The notes under the pieces: generated by a model | Database searches by the model: none | What the model saw: the letters and a program-made list of their open reading frames with translations, nothing else | What the model was told of the DNA's origin: nothing | Program-made: the position numbers and the translations under genes | Assembly: GCF_001439785.1 (NCBI RefSeq) | Contig: NZ_JYLI01000009.1 | Span: forward strand, 62,001-126,000 | Origin: Pseudomonas poae | Lineage (GTDB): Bacteria; Pseudomonadota; Gammaproteobacteria; Pseudomonadales; Pseudomonadaceae | Direction: 5' to 3' | DNA length: 64,000 nt | Shown here: piece by piece, positions 33,740 through 41,224 of the stretch | Position numbering within the stretch: the first letter of the stretch is position 1 | How the letters are laid out: each line of letters opens with the position of its first letter

Positions 33740-36553
33740 TCAGGCCTGGAAGTGCCAGCACTTCACGATGGGTTGCTTCGTGACGACGGCGTTGGTCTTG
33801 CTGGCCTGGTGAGCCCGTACCGCGCTGTCGGTCGCCTTGTTGACGTCGAGCAGCTTCCGCGAGCGGGAGTCTTTCAGGCGTTCGCGCAGCTCGCTGACGT
33901 CAGCGATTTTTTGCCGGTTTTCTGCGGCGCATTTCACGAAGTCGTTGAGGTTGATGGCGATGATGTGGTCTTTCTTACTGTGGTTGACCACCGGGCCTTC
34001 GGCGTCCAGGCCTTCCAGGTATTCGTAAACCTCCCAGAATTCAGCAACCACCGGATGGTCGGAGCTGATCGAGGCCTGGCGCTCAATTGCCATGCGGATG
34101 ATCTGCGAGCGGGTATGCTCGACCTGTGCGTCGGTGAGCGGTACCACCATGCACAGGCAGTCCAGCAGGGCGAGCATTTGGGCGTGGTTCTTGTTGATCC
34201 GCTCCACGCGGATGTAGCCGCGCAGCTTGTTGCCGCAATGGCTACATTCGCTGTGCTCGTCTTTGAATGGGGTGTCGCAGGCAAAGCAGTGGGAATGCAG
34301 GTTGCGCAACTTCGCTTCGTAGCCCGCAACCCGCTGGCCGAACAGCTCCATCACCTCCAACTCTTTGCGCACGGCCTGCAACACAAAGTTGCTGAGTGTC
34401 GAACCTTCCAGCGCATTGAGCCGATCTGCCGCCGCACGGCTTTCAGCGGTGACGTTCGGTCGTACAAAGTGCAGTTTGACGATCCGGGTCATGATCGCCT
34501 CGGAAGCCACTACGGGTGCGTTCTGGCTGATGGCGATGGTGCCGCGAAATGGTGGTTCGTAGGTTTCGTTACCAGCGGTTTTCACGCCCTTGGTCGCCAA
34601 GGTGCCGCCGCCGTAGTAATCCTTCAGTTCGTCCCATTCGAAGGTTTTGGCGTGGGCCTTGTCGTCGCCGCTGCGGTCTGATTCCAGCAACACGATGGGC
34701 ATGCCGGATACCTGGCCCATCAAGCGGCTGCGGCCGGCCTTGGTGGATTTGGATGGGTCAAACCCTTCGTATCCGTCGCGGCCCGCGAGTTTCCATAGCA
34801 GCGTGAGCAACGTGGTCTTGCCGGCGCCGGCCTCGCCAGTGGCCTCAAGGAAGGGAAACGACTGATACCGGCCGCGGATCTGTTCGGCGAACAGCGAGCC
34901 AAACCAGAAGGTCAACGCCACGATGCCCTGGGCACCAAAGCACTGCCAAAGAAGCCCTAGCCACTGGTCATCGTATTTTTTGCCATCCTTTTCAAGATCG
35001 ATCTTCACACCCTTTTGCAGAGTCTTGAGTTTCAACTTGCCCATCTCAAAAAACTCTTCCTCGTTGATGTGGATCACCTGGCCTTCGCGGATGGCGACGT
35101 CGTTGAACACGTAGCAGTGGTATTCCTTGCTGTAGCCCACGTAGTCGATGGTCTGAACGGTCTTGATGCCGAAAAGCTGGTCTTTCATGAGTTTGTCCAA
35201 TTGCTGTCCACTGCCGGTGAACACGGCTCCGGCACCCATGCCGAGAAGTCTTTTCTTGAATTCGCTGGCAGCGGCGACCTGACCACCCGTGAAAGTGTTT
35301 TTCACTGAACCGCCGTCGTGCGGGAAGTCGACGCGGAAGAAGTACCAGGACTCGTCGGTAATTTCGTTGCGCTGGAAATAGAGGGCTTTGGGGTAGCAGT
35401 TGGCGATCTCGACGACGCAGCCGGCGACGTTCAGTGCCTTCTCCCGAAGTTGCTTTTCATTGAGTGTCTGGGCTTCGTGGCCATCGCCCTTTTCGAGGGC
35501 CTGCTTGGCGCTGTTGTATTTCGCCAAGTCCAATTTCCACCAGTACAGGCGGGAGTCGAAACAGAAGTGGAATTCCTCCCGTTCACGCCACTGGTACATG
35601 AGCAATGCCTTGTCGCTGGCACTTTCTGCAATCAGCAGGGCGCCCTGGTGGCGCGCTTTTTTCAAGTCCTTTTCGATGCGATCAGCGCGGGCTTTTTCGT
35701 CGTCGATAAATGCCCAACGTTGATGCAGATCGTTCCAGTCAACCTTGCGGGCGTCAGGCTGTGACACCTGAGCAGCCTCGCAGGTAAAACCGAGTTCGCG
35801 GGCACGGTTGACCCACATACGGGTGTACTTGTGAGCGCCTGGCTCGTTATCCAGAGCCCAAACCAGCTTCGGGGTTTTACCGCCGCGAGCGGTGATCAGG
35901 GCCTTGAGTGATTCCTCTGGAAAGGCGTTTGAGGACAGCGCCGCAACCGCAGAGATACCGTTTTGAGCGAGCGCTATGGCGTCAAAGATGCCTTCAACGA
36001 TCCACAGCTCATTTACTTCCAGCAGATCCACGCACGGCGGGCACCACCAGTGCCCCCTGTAGCTCTTGAGGGGTTGGAAGCGGGCCTTCTTCTTACCGAA
36101 CCGTGATGGTTGGTCAATCAAGCGCTCCCAGTACCCGCCGTGTTCCAGGGGGAAGCGCACGGTGGCAGAGCCAATATTCAGATCGCGATCAAAGTAGCTT
36201 TCCTGGGTGTACCAGCCCTCTATCAGCTCAACGCGGAAACCTCGGGCAAATGTCAGGTAGGCCTTTGCGCTGGCGGCAGGCTCGTCTCGGGTGGCCGGTG
36301 CACGCTTGCTCCAATCGTCGAACAGGTCCGGGTAAAGCTCTTTGGTGGGAGCCATGTACCGGCAATTTTTCTCGCGGCCACAGCGGATGAACCAGGGTTC
36401 ATCGTGGCGCGAAAACAAACGTTTCTGATTGCACTGCGGGCAGGTGCCCTTACGCATGTAATGCGTGCCTTTCATGTGCTGAAGGCCGTAATCAGACTCC
36501 AGGCGCTGAAGCACGTCAGCGCGGATCTTGTCTTCCATGGGCTTGCGAATCAC
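33740..36553 (-). CDS. Phage primase-helicase (TOPRIM and P-loop domains)
   Basis: A 937-aa replication protein. A CHC2-like zinc finger lies at residues 38-64 (C38-x2-C41, C58 and C64). A TOPRIM domain follows, with LWIVEGIFDAIALAQ and LVWALDNEPGAHKY. The central P-loop domain, about residues 560-700, has Walker A GEAGAGKTT and an Asp-Glu pair in EWDELKDYYGG. A second zinc ribbon (CFACD...CSHCG) lies near residue 750. Combined primase and helicase activity for phage replication is likely. The start is GTG, overlapping the upstream stop (GTGA), with CGGAG in front; an ATG five codons later is the alternative. Confidence 0.9.
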   Translation of the reverse strand: MIRKPMEDKIRADVLQRLESDYGLQHMKGTHYMRKGTCPQCNQKRLFSRHDEPWFIRCGREKNCRYMAPTKELYPDLFDDWSKRAPATRDEPAASAKAYLTFARGFRVELIEGWYTQESYFDRDLNIGSATVRFPLEHGGYWERLIDQPSRFGKKKARFQPLKSYRGHWWCPPCVDLLEVNELWIVEGIFDAIALAQNGISAVAALSSNAFPEESLKALITARGGKTPKLVWALDNEPGAHKYTRMWVNRARELGFTCEAAQVSQPDARKVDWNDLHQRWAFIDDEKARADRIEKDLKKARHQGALLIAESASDKALLMYQWREREEFHFCFDSRLYWWKLDLAKYNSAKQALEKGDGHEAQTLNEKQLREKALNVAGCVVEIANCYPKALYFQRNEITDESWYFFRVDFPHDGGSVKNTFTGGQVAAASEFKKRLLGMGAGAVFTGSGQQLDKLMKDQLFGIKTVQTIDYVGYSKEYHCYVFNDVAIREGQVIHINEEEFFEMGKLKLKTLQKGVKIDLEKDGKKYDDQWLGLLWQCFGAQGIVALTFWFGSLFAEQIRGRYQSFPFLEATGEAGAGKTTLLTLLWKLAGRDGYEGFDPSKSTKAGRSRLMGQVSGMPIVLLESDRSGDDKAHAKTFEWDELKDYYGGGTLATKGVKTAGNETYEPPFRGTIAISQNAPVVASEAIMTRIVKLHFVRPNVTAESRAAADRLNALEGSTLSNFVLQAVRKELEVMELFGQRVAGYEAKLRNLHSHCFACDTPFKDEHSECSHCGNKLRGYIRVERINKNHAQMLALLDCLCMVVPLTDAQVEHTRSQIIRMAIERQASISSDHPVVAEFWEVYEYLEGLDAEGPVVNHSKKDHIIAINLNDFVKCAAENRQKIADVSELRERLKDSRSRKLLDVNKATDSAVRAHQASKTNAVVTKQPIVKCWHFQA

Positions 36554-36795
36554 TGCACATGCTCCGCAGCCGTAACAACGAGCTGTTTTTTCAGCTCGCT
36601 GCGCGTCTTGCAGATGCCTGCCAGGTAGGGCAAGTCCTCAAGCACCTTCGGCGCTCGCTGACCACTTGGCACATTCCGGTAGCGGTCGGAGTACCAAATA
36701 TCAGCCATGGTGACTTCGTACTGACTGGTCAACCACAACAGGTAGTGCTGCGCCTGTTGTTCGTCCAGCTCCAGTTTTATGGTGATTTTGCTCAT
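36550..36795 (-). CDS. Small early phage protein of unknown function
   Basis: An 81-aa protein starting MSKITIKLELDEQQAQHYLL, with a short beta strand, an amphipathic helix (DEQQAQHYLLWLTSQY) and a basic C-terminal part. It ends in a GTGA overlap with the primase start, so the two are translationally coupled. An alternative GTG three codons upstream exists. I recognise no family. Confidence 0.65.
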   Translation of the reverse strand: MSKITIKLELDEQQAQHYLLWLTSQYEVTMADIWYSDRYRNVPSGQRAPKVLEDLPYLAGICKTRSELKKQLVVTAAEHVQ

Positions 36796-36865
36796 TTCGG
36801 CCACCAGTAAGTTGCAAATTACCCCTACCCACGTGGTGCGGGCATCAAACAGGGAGGGTTTTGGA

Positions 36866-37240
36866 TTAGTGCGGGAGGTTGCGAGTCAGCAGCAGGCGTG
36901 TGGGGAGCAAGCGTGCTGAAACGGGATGTCGCTGTTGGGTGCAGTTGTCGAGCAGCAAGATCACCGGGCGGAAAGGGCCGCTGGTGGGATGGATACCCAA
37001 CCAGGCCACACGCTTGCAGGTCATGCTTTCGAACTCGGCCACCGCCAGTTCAGCGATCCGCTGCACCAGGTGCGTGGGCACTTCAAGCGACTTGGTCAAG
37101 TACCGTGTGCAGTTCTCTAAAAGCTGGCTGTCGCCGGCAAGATGCTCGCAACGGTGACGGTACAGATAGGCCACGGCCGCTTGTTGCATCGCGGCACGGT
37201 AGTCACTGGCGGGGTTGGTAGTCAGGGTGATGGCGTTCAT
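36866..37240 (-). CDS. Early phage protein of unknown function
   Basis: A 124-aa protein, MNAITLTTNPASDYRAAMQQ onward. The first 80 residues look helical, with His and Cys in HRCEHLAG and NCTRYL, and the C-terminal end is basic (ARLLPTRLLLTRNLPH). The start codon overlaps the stop of the Ogr-like gene (ATGA), which fixes it; the frame stays open upstream but there overlaps other genes and looks non-coding. Function unknown. Confidence 0.65.
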   Translation of the reverse strand: MNAITLTTNPASDYRAAMQQAAVAYLYRHRCEHLAGDSQLLENCTRYLTKSLEVPTHLVQRIAELAVAEFESMTCKRVAWLGIHPTSGPFRPVILLLDNCTQQRHPVSARLLPTRLLLTRNLPH

Positions 37241-37539
37241 ATAGGTGCGGCCTCCATTTCCAGTTGATCCAGCAAATCGGGTTGATCGGTCTTTGCCGTG
37301 AGGTTCTGTCGAGCAAGGAGGCGCACTTTGGTGGGCGCCATGGGCAGAACGGTAAGGGGGCGCTCGATGCCTGATGGGCTCAACTGGTACTCCCAAACCA
37401 AAGAGCCGGAAAACGTGGCGCCGCACAGCAGGTTGGTGCATTCCGAATACATTGAGCGGAAGCAAGGCGTCTGCCCCTCGGAGGTACGTATGCGCATCGA
37501 GCTGCCGCAGCAGGGACAGACCAGCTTGTAGGTGCTCAA
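37237..37539 (-). CDS. ogr: Ogr/Delta-type zinc-finger late-gene activator
   Basis: A 100-aa protein with cysteines C8-x2-C11-x22-C34-x4-C39, the spacing of the P2 Ogr and P4 Delta activators, followed by the aromatic stretch GATFSGSLVWEYQL that the family also has. Ogr proteins bind an upstream dyad and recruit RNA polymerase to late promoters; three matching dyads occur in the late region here. The start is TTG within a TTGA overlap with the upstream gene. In P2 ogr follows gene D; here it sits in the early operon. Confidence 0.85.
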   Translation of the reverse strand: MSTYKLVCPCCGSSMRIRTSEGQTPCFRSMYSECTNLLCGATFSGSLVWEYQLSPSGIERPLTVLPMAPTKVRLLARQNLTAKTDQPDLLDQLEMEAAPI

Positions 37540-38009
37540 TGCTTTGGCCCCCGGCTGTGCAGCAGAATCGTTGCCAGGACTTCGGAGTGACGAGCCGCCA
37601 TGTAATGGCTGTGAGCGCGCAAGATCGCCTCGGCTTCGTCCCGCTCGATGACGCCGTCGTCCAGTGCCTTCGCAATGATCTGGTCGACCACACCGCGCTT
37701 GGCTGCTGCACGCACTGAACGGTTGTAGAGGTCCACGTTGTCCAGTGTTTCAGGCTTGGCAAGGGGGACGAACATGCCGCCGTACATCGCTGCGATGTAT
37801 TCCGGCAGGTAGGTGGTGCCCATGTCCTGCTCCAACAGATGTATCTGTTCATCGCTCAGGGGGCGACTGCCGGCGTTTTCGTAGATGTGGTTATCGAACT
37901 TCTTGAGTTCGTATCCAAGGCGGGCTGCAGCGCATTCCCGGCCACCTTCGTAGTCGTTGATCACTGCGCTCATTACCTGGCGCTTGGTCGCTAGAACTGG
38001 GCGTTTCAT
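37536..38009 (-). CDS. YmfL-type putative phage regulator
   Basis: A 157-aa protein starting MKRPVLATKRQVMSAVINDY. It contains GGRECAAARLGYELKKFDNH and YENAGSRPLSDEQIHLLEQD, which match the YmfL family of prophage regulatory proteins; these resemble CII-like helix-turn-helix proteins. The C-terminal half is helical, with ARHSEVLATILLHSRG. The start is set by the family N-terminus. It lies second in the leftward early operon. Its DNA target is unknown. Confidence 0.75.
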   Translation of the reverse strand: MKRPVLATKRQVMSAVINDYEGGRECAAARLGYELKKFDNHIYENAGSRPLSDEQIHLLEQDMGTTYLPEYIAAMYGGMFVPLAKPETLDNVDLYNRSVRAAAKRGVVDQIIAKALDDGVIERDEAEAILRAHSHYMAARHSEVLATILLHSRGPKH

Positions 38010-38049
38010 CTTCTGGTTTCTCCCTGGAGTCATCGCCCCTACAGTCGTT

Positions 38050-38310
38050 TCATACAGCCGGTGCTGAGTTTTGCTCGGCGCTTTCCGCGAGGATTCCCGG
38101 CAATATTTCTTTGCCGATCATCCGAGACAGGTCTCGTAGGATTTGGAACGTCAACCTGCCACGGGGCAGCTTGTTGTTTCCCGCCCAACGCTGAACCACT
38201 TGCGTCACTGTGCGCACCTCATAGCCATGGCTTAGGGCGAACTGACGGAAGTTACTGCCACGCTCGATCAGTCGTGCTTGGATCTGGCGTTTTTCCATGG
38301 CTTGGCTCAT
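38050..38310 (-). CDS. Cro/Cox-like early DNA-binding protein
   Basis: An 86-aa basic protein directly divergent from the CI repressor gene, in the place of Cox in P2. A helix-turn-helix is likely in FRQFALSHGYEVRTVTQVVQ, followed by RWAGNNKLPRGRLTFQILRD, a pattern seen in Pseudomonas prophage Cro-type proteins. It probably antagonises the repressor and may help excision. AGGAA lies upstream of the ATG used; a second ATG four codons on is possible. Confidence 0.75.
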   Translation of the reverse strand: MSQAMEKRQIQARLIERGSNFRQFALSHGYEVRTVTQVVQRWAGNNKLPRGRLTFQILRDLSRMIGKEILPGILAESAEQNSAPAV

Positions 38311-38354
38311 GGTTCGAGTGTTCCTAGTTGGTTAAGATGTACCTGTTTGTTCGC

Positions 38355-38382
38355 AGTATACGCACCAAAACGGGTGCGTCAA
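38355..38382 (-). promoter_or_regulatory. Early leftward promoter with embedded repressor operator
   Basis: On the minus strand TTGACG (38377-38382) and TATACT (38355-38360) are 16 bases apart. The spacer is almost filled by an inverted repeat, ACGCACC-AAAACG-GGTGCGT (38360-38379 on the plus strand). A repressor bound there would block the promoter of the early operon. Confidence 0.85.
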
Positions 38383-38399
38383 TTGGAATTCATGAAAAA

Positions 38400-38807
38400 A
38401 TGAGTATAGCCGCTCGCCTGCGCAGCGTTATCGACGACAGAGGCATGTCTATTAAGGAGGCCTCAGAGGTAGTGGGGATCCCATACAGGACGCTCCAAAA
38501 CTACCTTCTGGGTGAGCGGGAGCCCAACGCGAAGGCCATGGCTGCCATTCGCACTCATTTGGGTATAAGCCTGGATTGGTTGCTGACAGGCGAAGGCTCT
38601 ATGTGTCTGGGTGTTTCGGCCGAATCATCGGATGCGCGGACCGTTAATCAGCAGGAGGAGGCCATCCTTGAGCTCTTCCGGTCGCTTGGAGAGGCAGGTA
38701 AGCGGGAGATACAGAGCGCTGCTGAGGAAAAGAAACGCTTAATGGATGTCGAGCAGCGCCTCAAGGATTTGACTGAAGCCCTTGCCGATACCAAACGGCC
38801 AGCATAA
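38400..38807 (+). CDS. CI/C-type prophage repressor
   Basis: A 135-aa repressor with an N-terminal XRE-type helix-turn-helix: MSIAARLRSVIDDRGMSIKE, then ASEVVGIPYRTLQNYLLGER. A C-terminal coiled coil follows (EKKRLMDVEQRLKDLTEALA). There is no LexA-like peptidase domain, so RecA-driven self-cleavage is not expected; induction must work another way, as in P2. The start is chosen from the domain boundary and a GGAA upstream; longer frames read through the operator. Confidence 0.88.
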   Translation: MSIAARLRSVIDDRGMSIKEASEVVGIPYRTLQNYLLGEREPNAKAMAAIRTHLGISLDWLLTGEGSMCLGVSAESSDARTVNQQEEAILELFRSLGEAGKREIQSAAEEKKRLMDVEQRLKDLTEALADTKRPA

Positions 38808-38935
38808 TCTGTACCCATTAAGAACGGATCGACCAGGCAGGAAGGTAGAAGGTTCGGTCTTGAGGTAGCTGCGGAGATGATGTTGCAAGAGGGCAGCCAT
38901 CAGCGCTGCCAATCTGACCACAAGGAGAGTGTCCA

Positions 38936-39073
38936 ATGCTTAGCTTGAATAATCATATAACCAGTATTGGTTTATCTGAACGGTCAGTTTGCATATCAAA
39001 ACTCGCTTCGACATTAAATATCTTCAGCTTCCAACTTAGCGCTCATGCTTTATGGGATTTATCAATCCAATAA
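38936..39073 (+). CDS. Possible 45-codon ORF in the gap before the cargo operon
   Basis: AAGGAG lies 8 bases before an ATG that opens a 45-codon frame, MLSLNNHITSIGLSERSVCI onward, ending in TAA. It has no recognised family. The 308-base gap between the repressor and the cargo operon otherwise shows a change from high to low G+C at about 38.94 kb, which probably marks the cargo boundary. It may be a leader peptide, a gene remnant or chance. Confidence 0.25.
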   Translation: MLSLNNHITSIGLSERSVCISKLASTLNIFSFQLSAHALWDLSIQ

Positions 39074-39115
39074 AAAACGTTTTTTGTACTTGTGGTTTTG
39101 TTCGGGGAGAACATT

Positions 39116-40189
39116 GTGGCCAAAGCGGAGCTTCTTATAAAGGATTTAAAGTCCAGGGCTGGCATAAATATCGCTCAGGCAATATTAAGAGCGGCTAAGT
39201 TGCCAACGGCGAGAAGTTGGACAGAGCTTGAGGCGATTATTATTCAAGCTATAAATAAAAACCCCGCTATATATGATGCCCTCGTCGCAGCCCTGAGAGT
39301 TCAGCTAGTCTGTGATATGAAGGCTACATCCTATTTTTCAATTGAACCTGAAAAAAAGCTAGCAGTTAAGGAAGCATTGCTCGCGGCTAAAATTGAAGAT
39401 ACAAGCTTTTCAAAGGCATTTCCTCTGTCTATCCCAGTTGAAGAGTTGCAGAATGATGATGGTGTCCTGAAAGCTATACACTCATTTTCAGATGATTTTG
39501 GTGTGGGGGTGATTTTTTCGCGAAAGCGTGTATTTAGCATCTCCGAAGAATACAGTCATGAAAAGTTTACTGACTCCATGCTGGAGCAGTTTCCTAATCA
39601 TGATAAGATCATTGCGATAAAAAATTATTATCATCAGACGTTTGATGTTGTCTATCTTAATTATGAGTATAGTGTTTTAGAGTTGCGCGCCGATATCACC
39701 AGAAGTGACAGTCTTCTGCAAACTGTTAAGCAGCAAGAGAAATCATGTACGGATCTGCGAAACCTAACTCAGTTGTTTTTGCTGAATAGCTTGAAAGAGA
39801 AGGTGATAGGTGCACCAAGAAACCTATTTCCTCTGATAAAGAAAATATATACAGATCCATCTGGAGCTATTAAAAAGCTAGGCTTTTCGACCGTCACGGG
39901 ATCTATTAAGACCGAGACTATGAAGGGTGGAGTGGATTTAAGGCAGGAGCCGTTTCACTTAAATGGTGCCAAGGCGATTAACCATGAAATGACTTTGTAT
40001 GAAGTGGCAATTATATGGCACCGTATTGATATAGATAGCGTCAATTCAAAGCCTGAATTGTATGTTCCTGGCACGCATATGAATTCAGTTTCACTTGAGC
40101 CCCGTTGTGATTTTGCTATACTCAAAGGCATACGATCAAATTGCGACACAAATTTTGTGTTGAAAAAAATGGCGTCTTTCGAGAAATGA
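39116..40189 (+). CDS. Unknown cargo protein A of a three-gene operon
   Basis: A 357-aa soluble protein with no signal peptide, membrane segment or nucleotide-binding motif that I can see. The N-terminal 110 residues look helical (AKAELLIKDLKSRAGINIAQ, then AAKLPTARSWTELEAIIIQA). The middle and C-terminal parts alternate strands and helices, with aromatic-rich KNYYHQTFDVVYLNYEY. The start is GTG with GGGGAG upstream; another GTG eight codons earlier lacks a site. Base composition is far lower in G+C than the phage genes (single 60-base lines fall near 27-45%). Stop and next start overlap (ATGA). I do not recognise a family; a sensor or regulatory role in a defence module is only a guess from context. 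Confidence 0.8.
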   Translation: MAKAELLIKDLKSRAGINIAQAILRAAKLPTARSWTELEAIIIQAINKNPAIYDALVAALRVQLVCDMKATSYFSIEPEKKLAVKEALLAAKIEDTSFSKAFPLSIPVEELQNDDGVLKAIHSFSDDFGVGVIFSRKRVFSISEEYSHEKFTDSMLEQFPNHDKIIAIKNYYHQTFDVVYLNYEYSVLELRADITRSDSLLQTVKQQEKSCTDLRNLTQLFLLNSLKEKVIGAPRNLFPLIKKIYTDPSGAIKKLGFSTVTGSIKTETMKGGVDLRQEPFHLNGAKAINHEMTLYEVAIIWHRIDIDSVNSKPELYVPGTHMNSVSLEPRCDFAILKGIRSNCDTNFVLKKMASFEK

Positions 40190-40584
40190 TTAATATCAAC
40201 CATTTATACGAAAAAATTCGAGCCGAGACGTCACCTCTCGGGTTGGATGGTTTTTGCTATAAATTGGTTGATTTGGTTTTGAGTTCTCCAACTAATCACC
40301 CTGCATACACATATGCGGCACTTACCGATGCTGTTGGTGGGTGTGATATTGAAAGTTTGCAGCGTGCAATAAATTATTTAAAATCTTCTCCCATAAACCT
40401 GTTTGTGCAGCAATACCAATATATGGATATTGAGGGCGTGCCCTACGATATAAGTCGAGAAGCTTTGCAGGCTGCGATATTAGATGACGCTTTGTGTCAT
40501 CCAGAAAACGGATTTCAAGATCGTGATTTTCGTGAGCGTGTTTATGTTCTATACGTCGCCGATAAAACGGTGCTTCAGTTATGA
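40186..40584 (+). CDS. Unknown cargo protein B of a three-gene operon, possible winged helix
   Basis: A 132-aa protein starting MININHLYEKIRAETSPLGL. The segment PAYTYAALTDAVGGCDIESL, followed by QRAINYLKSSPINLFVQQYQ, reads like helix, turn, helix and a beta wing, so a small winged-helix adaptor or regulator is plausible. It shares the AT-rich composition of its neighbours. It overlaps both: ATGA with gene A at the start and ATGA with gene C at the end. This double coupling implies a fixed-ratio complex. No known family is recognised. Confidence 0.75.
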   Translation: MININHLYEKIRAETSPLGLDGFCYKLVDLVLSSPTNHPAYTYAALTDAVGGCDIESLQRAINYLKSSPINLFVQQYQYMDIEGVPYDISREALQAAILDDALCHPENGFQDRDFRERVYVLYVADKTVLQL

Positions 40585-41210
40585 ATGTAAGTGATATTTT
40601 ACAGTTGCCAGACAACAGTTCTGTTAAGACATCTTTTCTTCAGGATGTAGTTACAAACTATGATTCTTTTTGTGACCTTGTAGAAAATAGGGTTTTGGAT
40701 GTCGCGCTTGAGCTAGAGCGCAATAAGCCTTTGTATCATGAGATGGGTGAGGATCAGCTTACCGGGATTTTCGTTATTTCTTTAAAGATCTCAGGTTTAG
40801 ATGCGGATCATGATACGTTTAGAAATGGGCATGTGGATTTGCTTGTTAAGAATGGTCGTTATGAATGGATGGGTGAGGCAAAACTAGATAACGGGCCTGC
40901 TTATTTAATGGAGGGCTTTCGGCAGTTGTCCGATCGTTATACTGACGGAAATCCTACGAGTAGTAGAGGTGGTTTGTTAATTTACACGCAAAAACAAAAT
41001 AAGACAGTCTTGATGGATAATTGGCTTGCCCATGTCTCTGGGAATTATGAAGTTCCGGTGGAATGCGTGGAAAGGTGTCAGGAAACTTTATCATCTCGTA
41101 CCAAGCATACTCATCATGCCACTGGGATAGATTACAAGATTAGGCATATTGCAGTTTCGCTCTACTACAAACCGACGGATAAGAGTGCTAGGAATAGTAA
41201 GGCAAAGTAA
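40581..41210 (+). CDS. Putative PD-(D/E)XK nuclease, cargo protein C
   Basis: A 209-aa protein. Residues 57-120 carry a pattern fitting the PD-(D/E)XK nuclease fold: Glu57 in GEDQLTGIF, Asp86 in NGHVDLLV, then Glu99-x-Lys101 in WMGEAKLD, then Gln115 and Tyr120 in GFRQLSDRY. This is the order helix glutamate, strand aspartate, ExK, helix Gln/Tyr. The remainder contains GGLLIYTQKQNKTVLMDNWL, an ordinary strand-helix pair. It is AT-rich, last in the operon, and ends 14 bases before the convergent late gene D. The likely role is the nucleic-acid-cutting effector of the module. The nuclease call is inference from motif spacing. Confidence 0.75.
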   Translation: MNVSDILQLPDNSSVKTSFLQDVVTNYDSFCDLVENRVLDVALELERNKPLYHEMGEDQLTGIFVISLKISGLDADHDTFRNGHVDLLVKNGRYEWMGEAKLDNGPAYLMEGFRQLSDRYTDGNPTSSRGGLLIYTQKQNKTVLMDNWLAHVSGNYEVPVECVERCQETLSSRTKHTHHATGIDYKIRHIAVSLYYKPTDKSARNSKAK

Positions 41211-41224
41211 GTCGTCTAGCGGTC

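Noticed and set aside
37241..37852. Upstream extension of the 124-codon early gene to 328 codons
   Set aside because: The added part overlaps the Ogr-like and YmfL-type genes, has low-complexity Thr/Ser/Trp content and lacks a ribosome site.
38400..38807. LexA-like self-cleaving repressor
   Set aside because: The chain is only 135 residues, with no Ala-Gly cleavage site or Ser/Lys dyad after the DNA-binding domain.
39116..41210. Assignment of the cargo operon to a named defence system (for example restriction-modification, toxin-antitoxin or ABC-three-component)
   Set aside because: No methyltransferase, ATPase P-loop or known toxin motif is visible, so no named type is supported.
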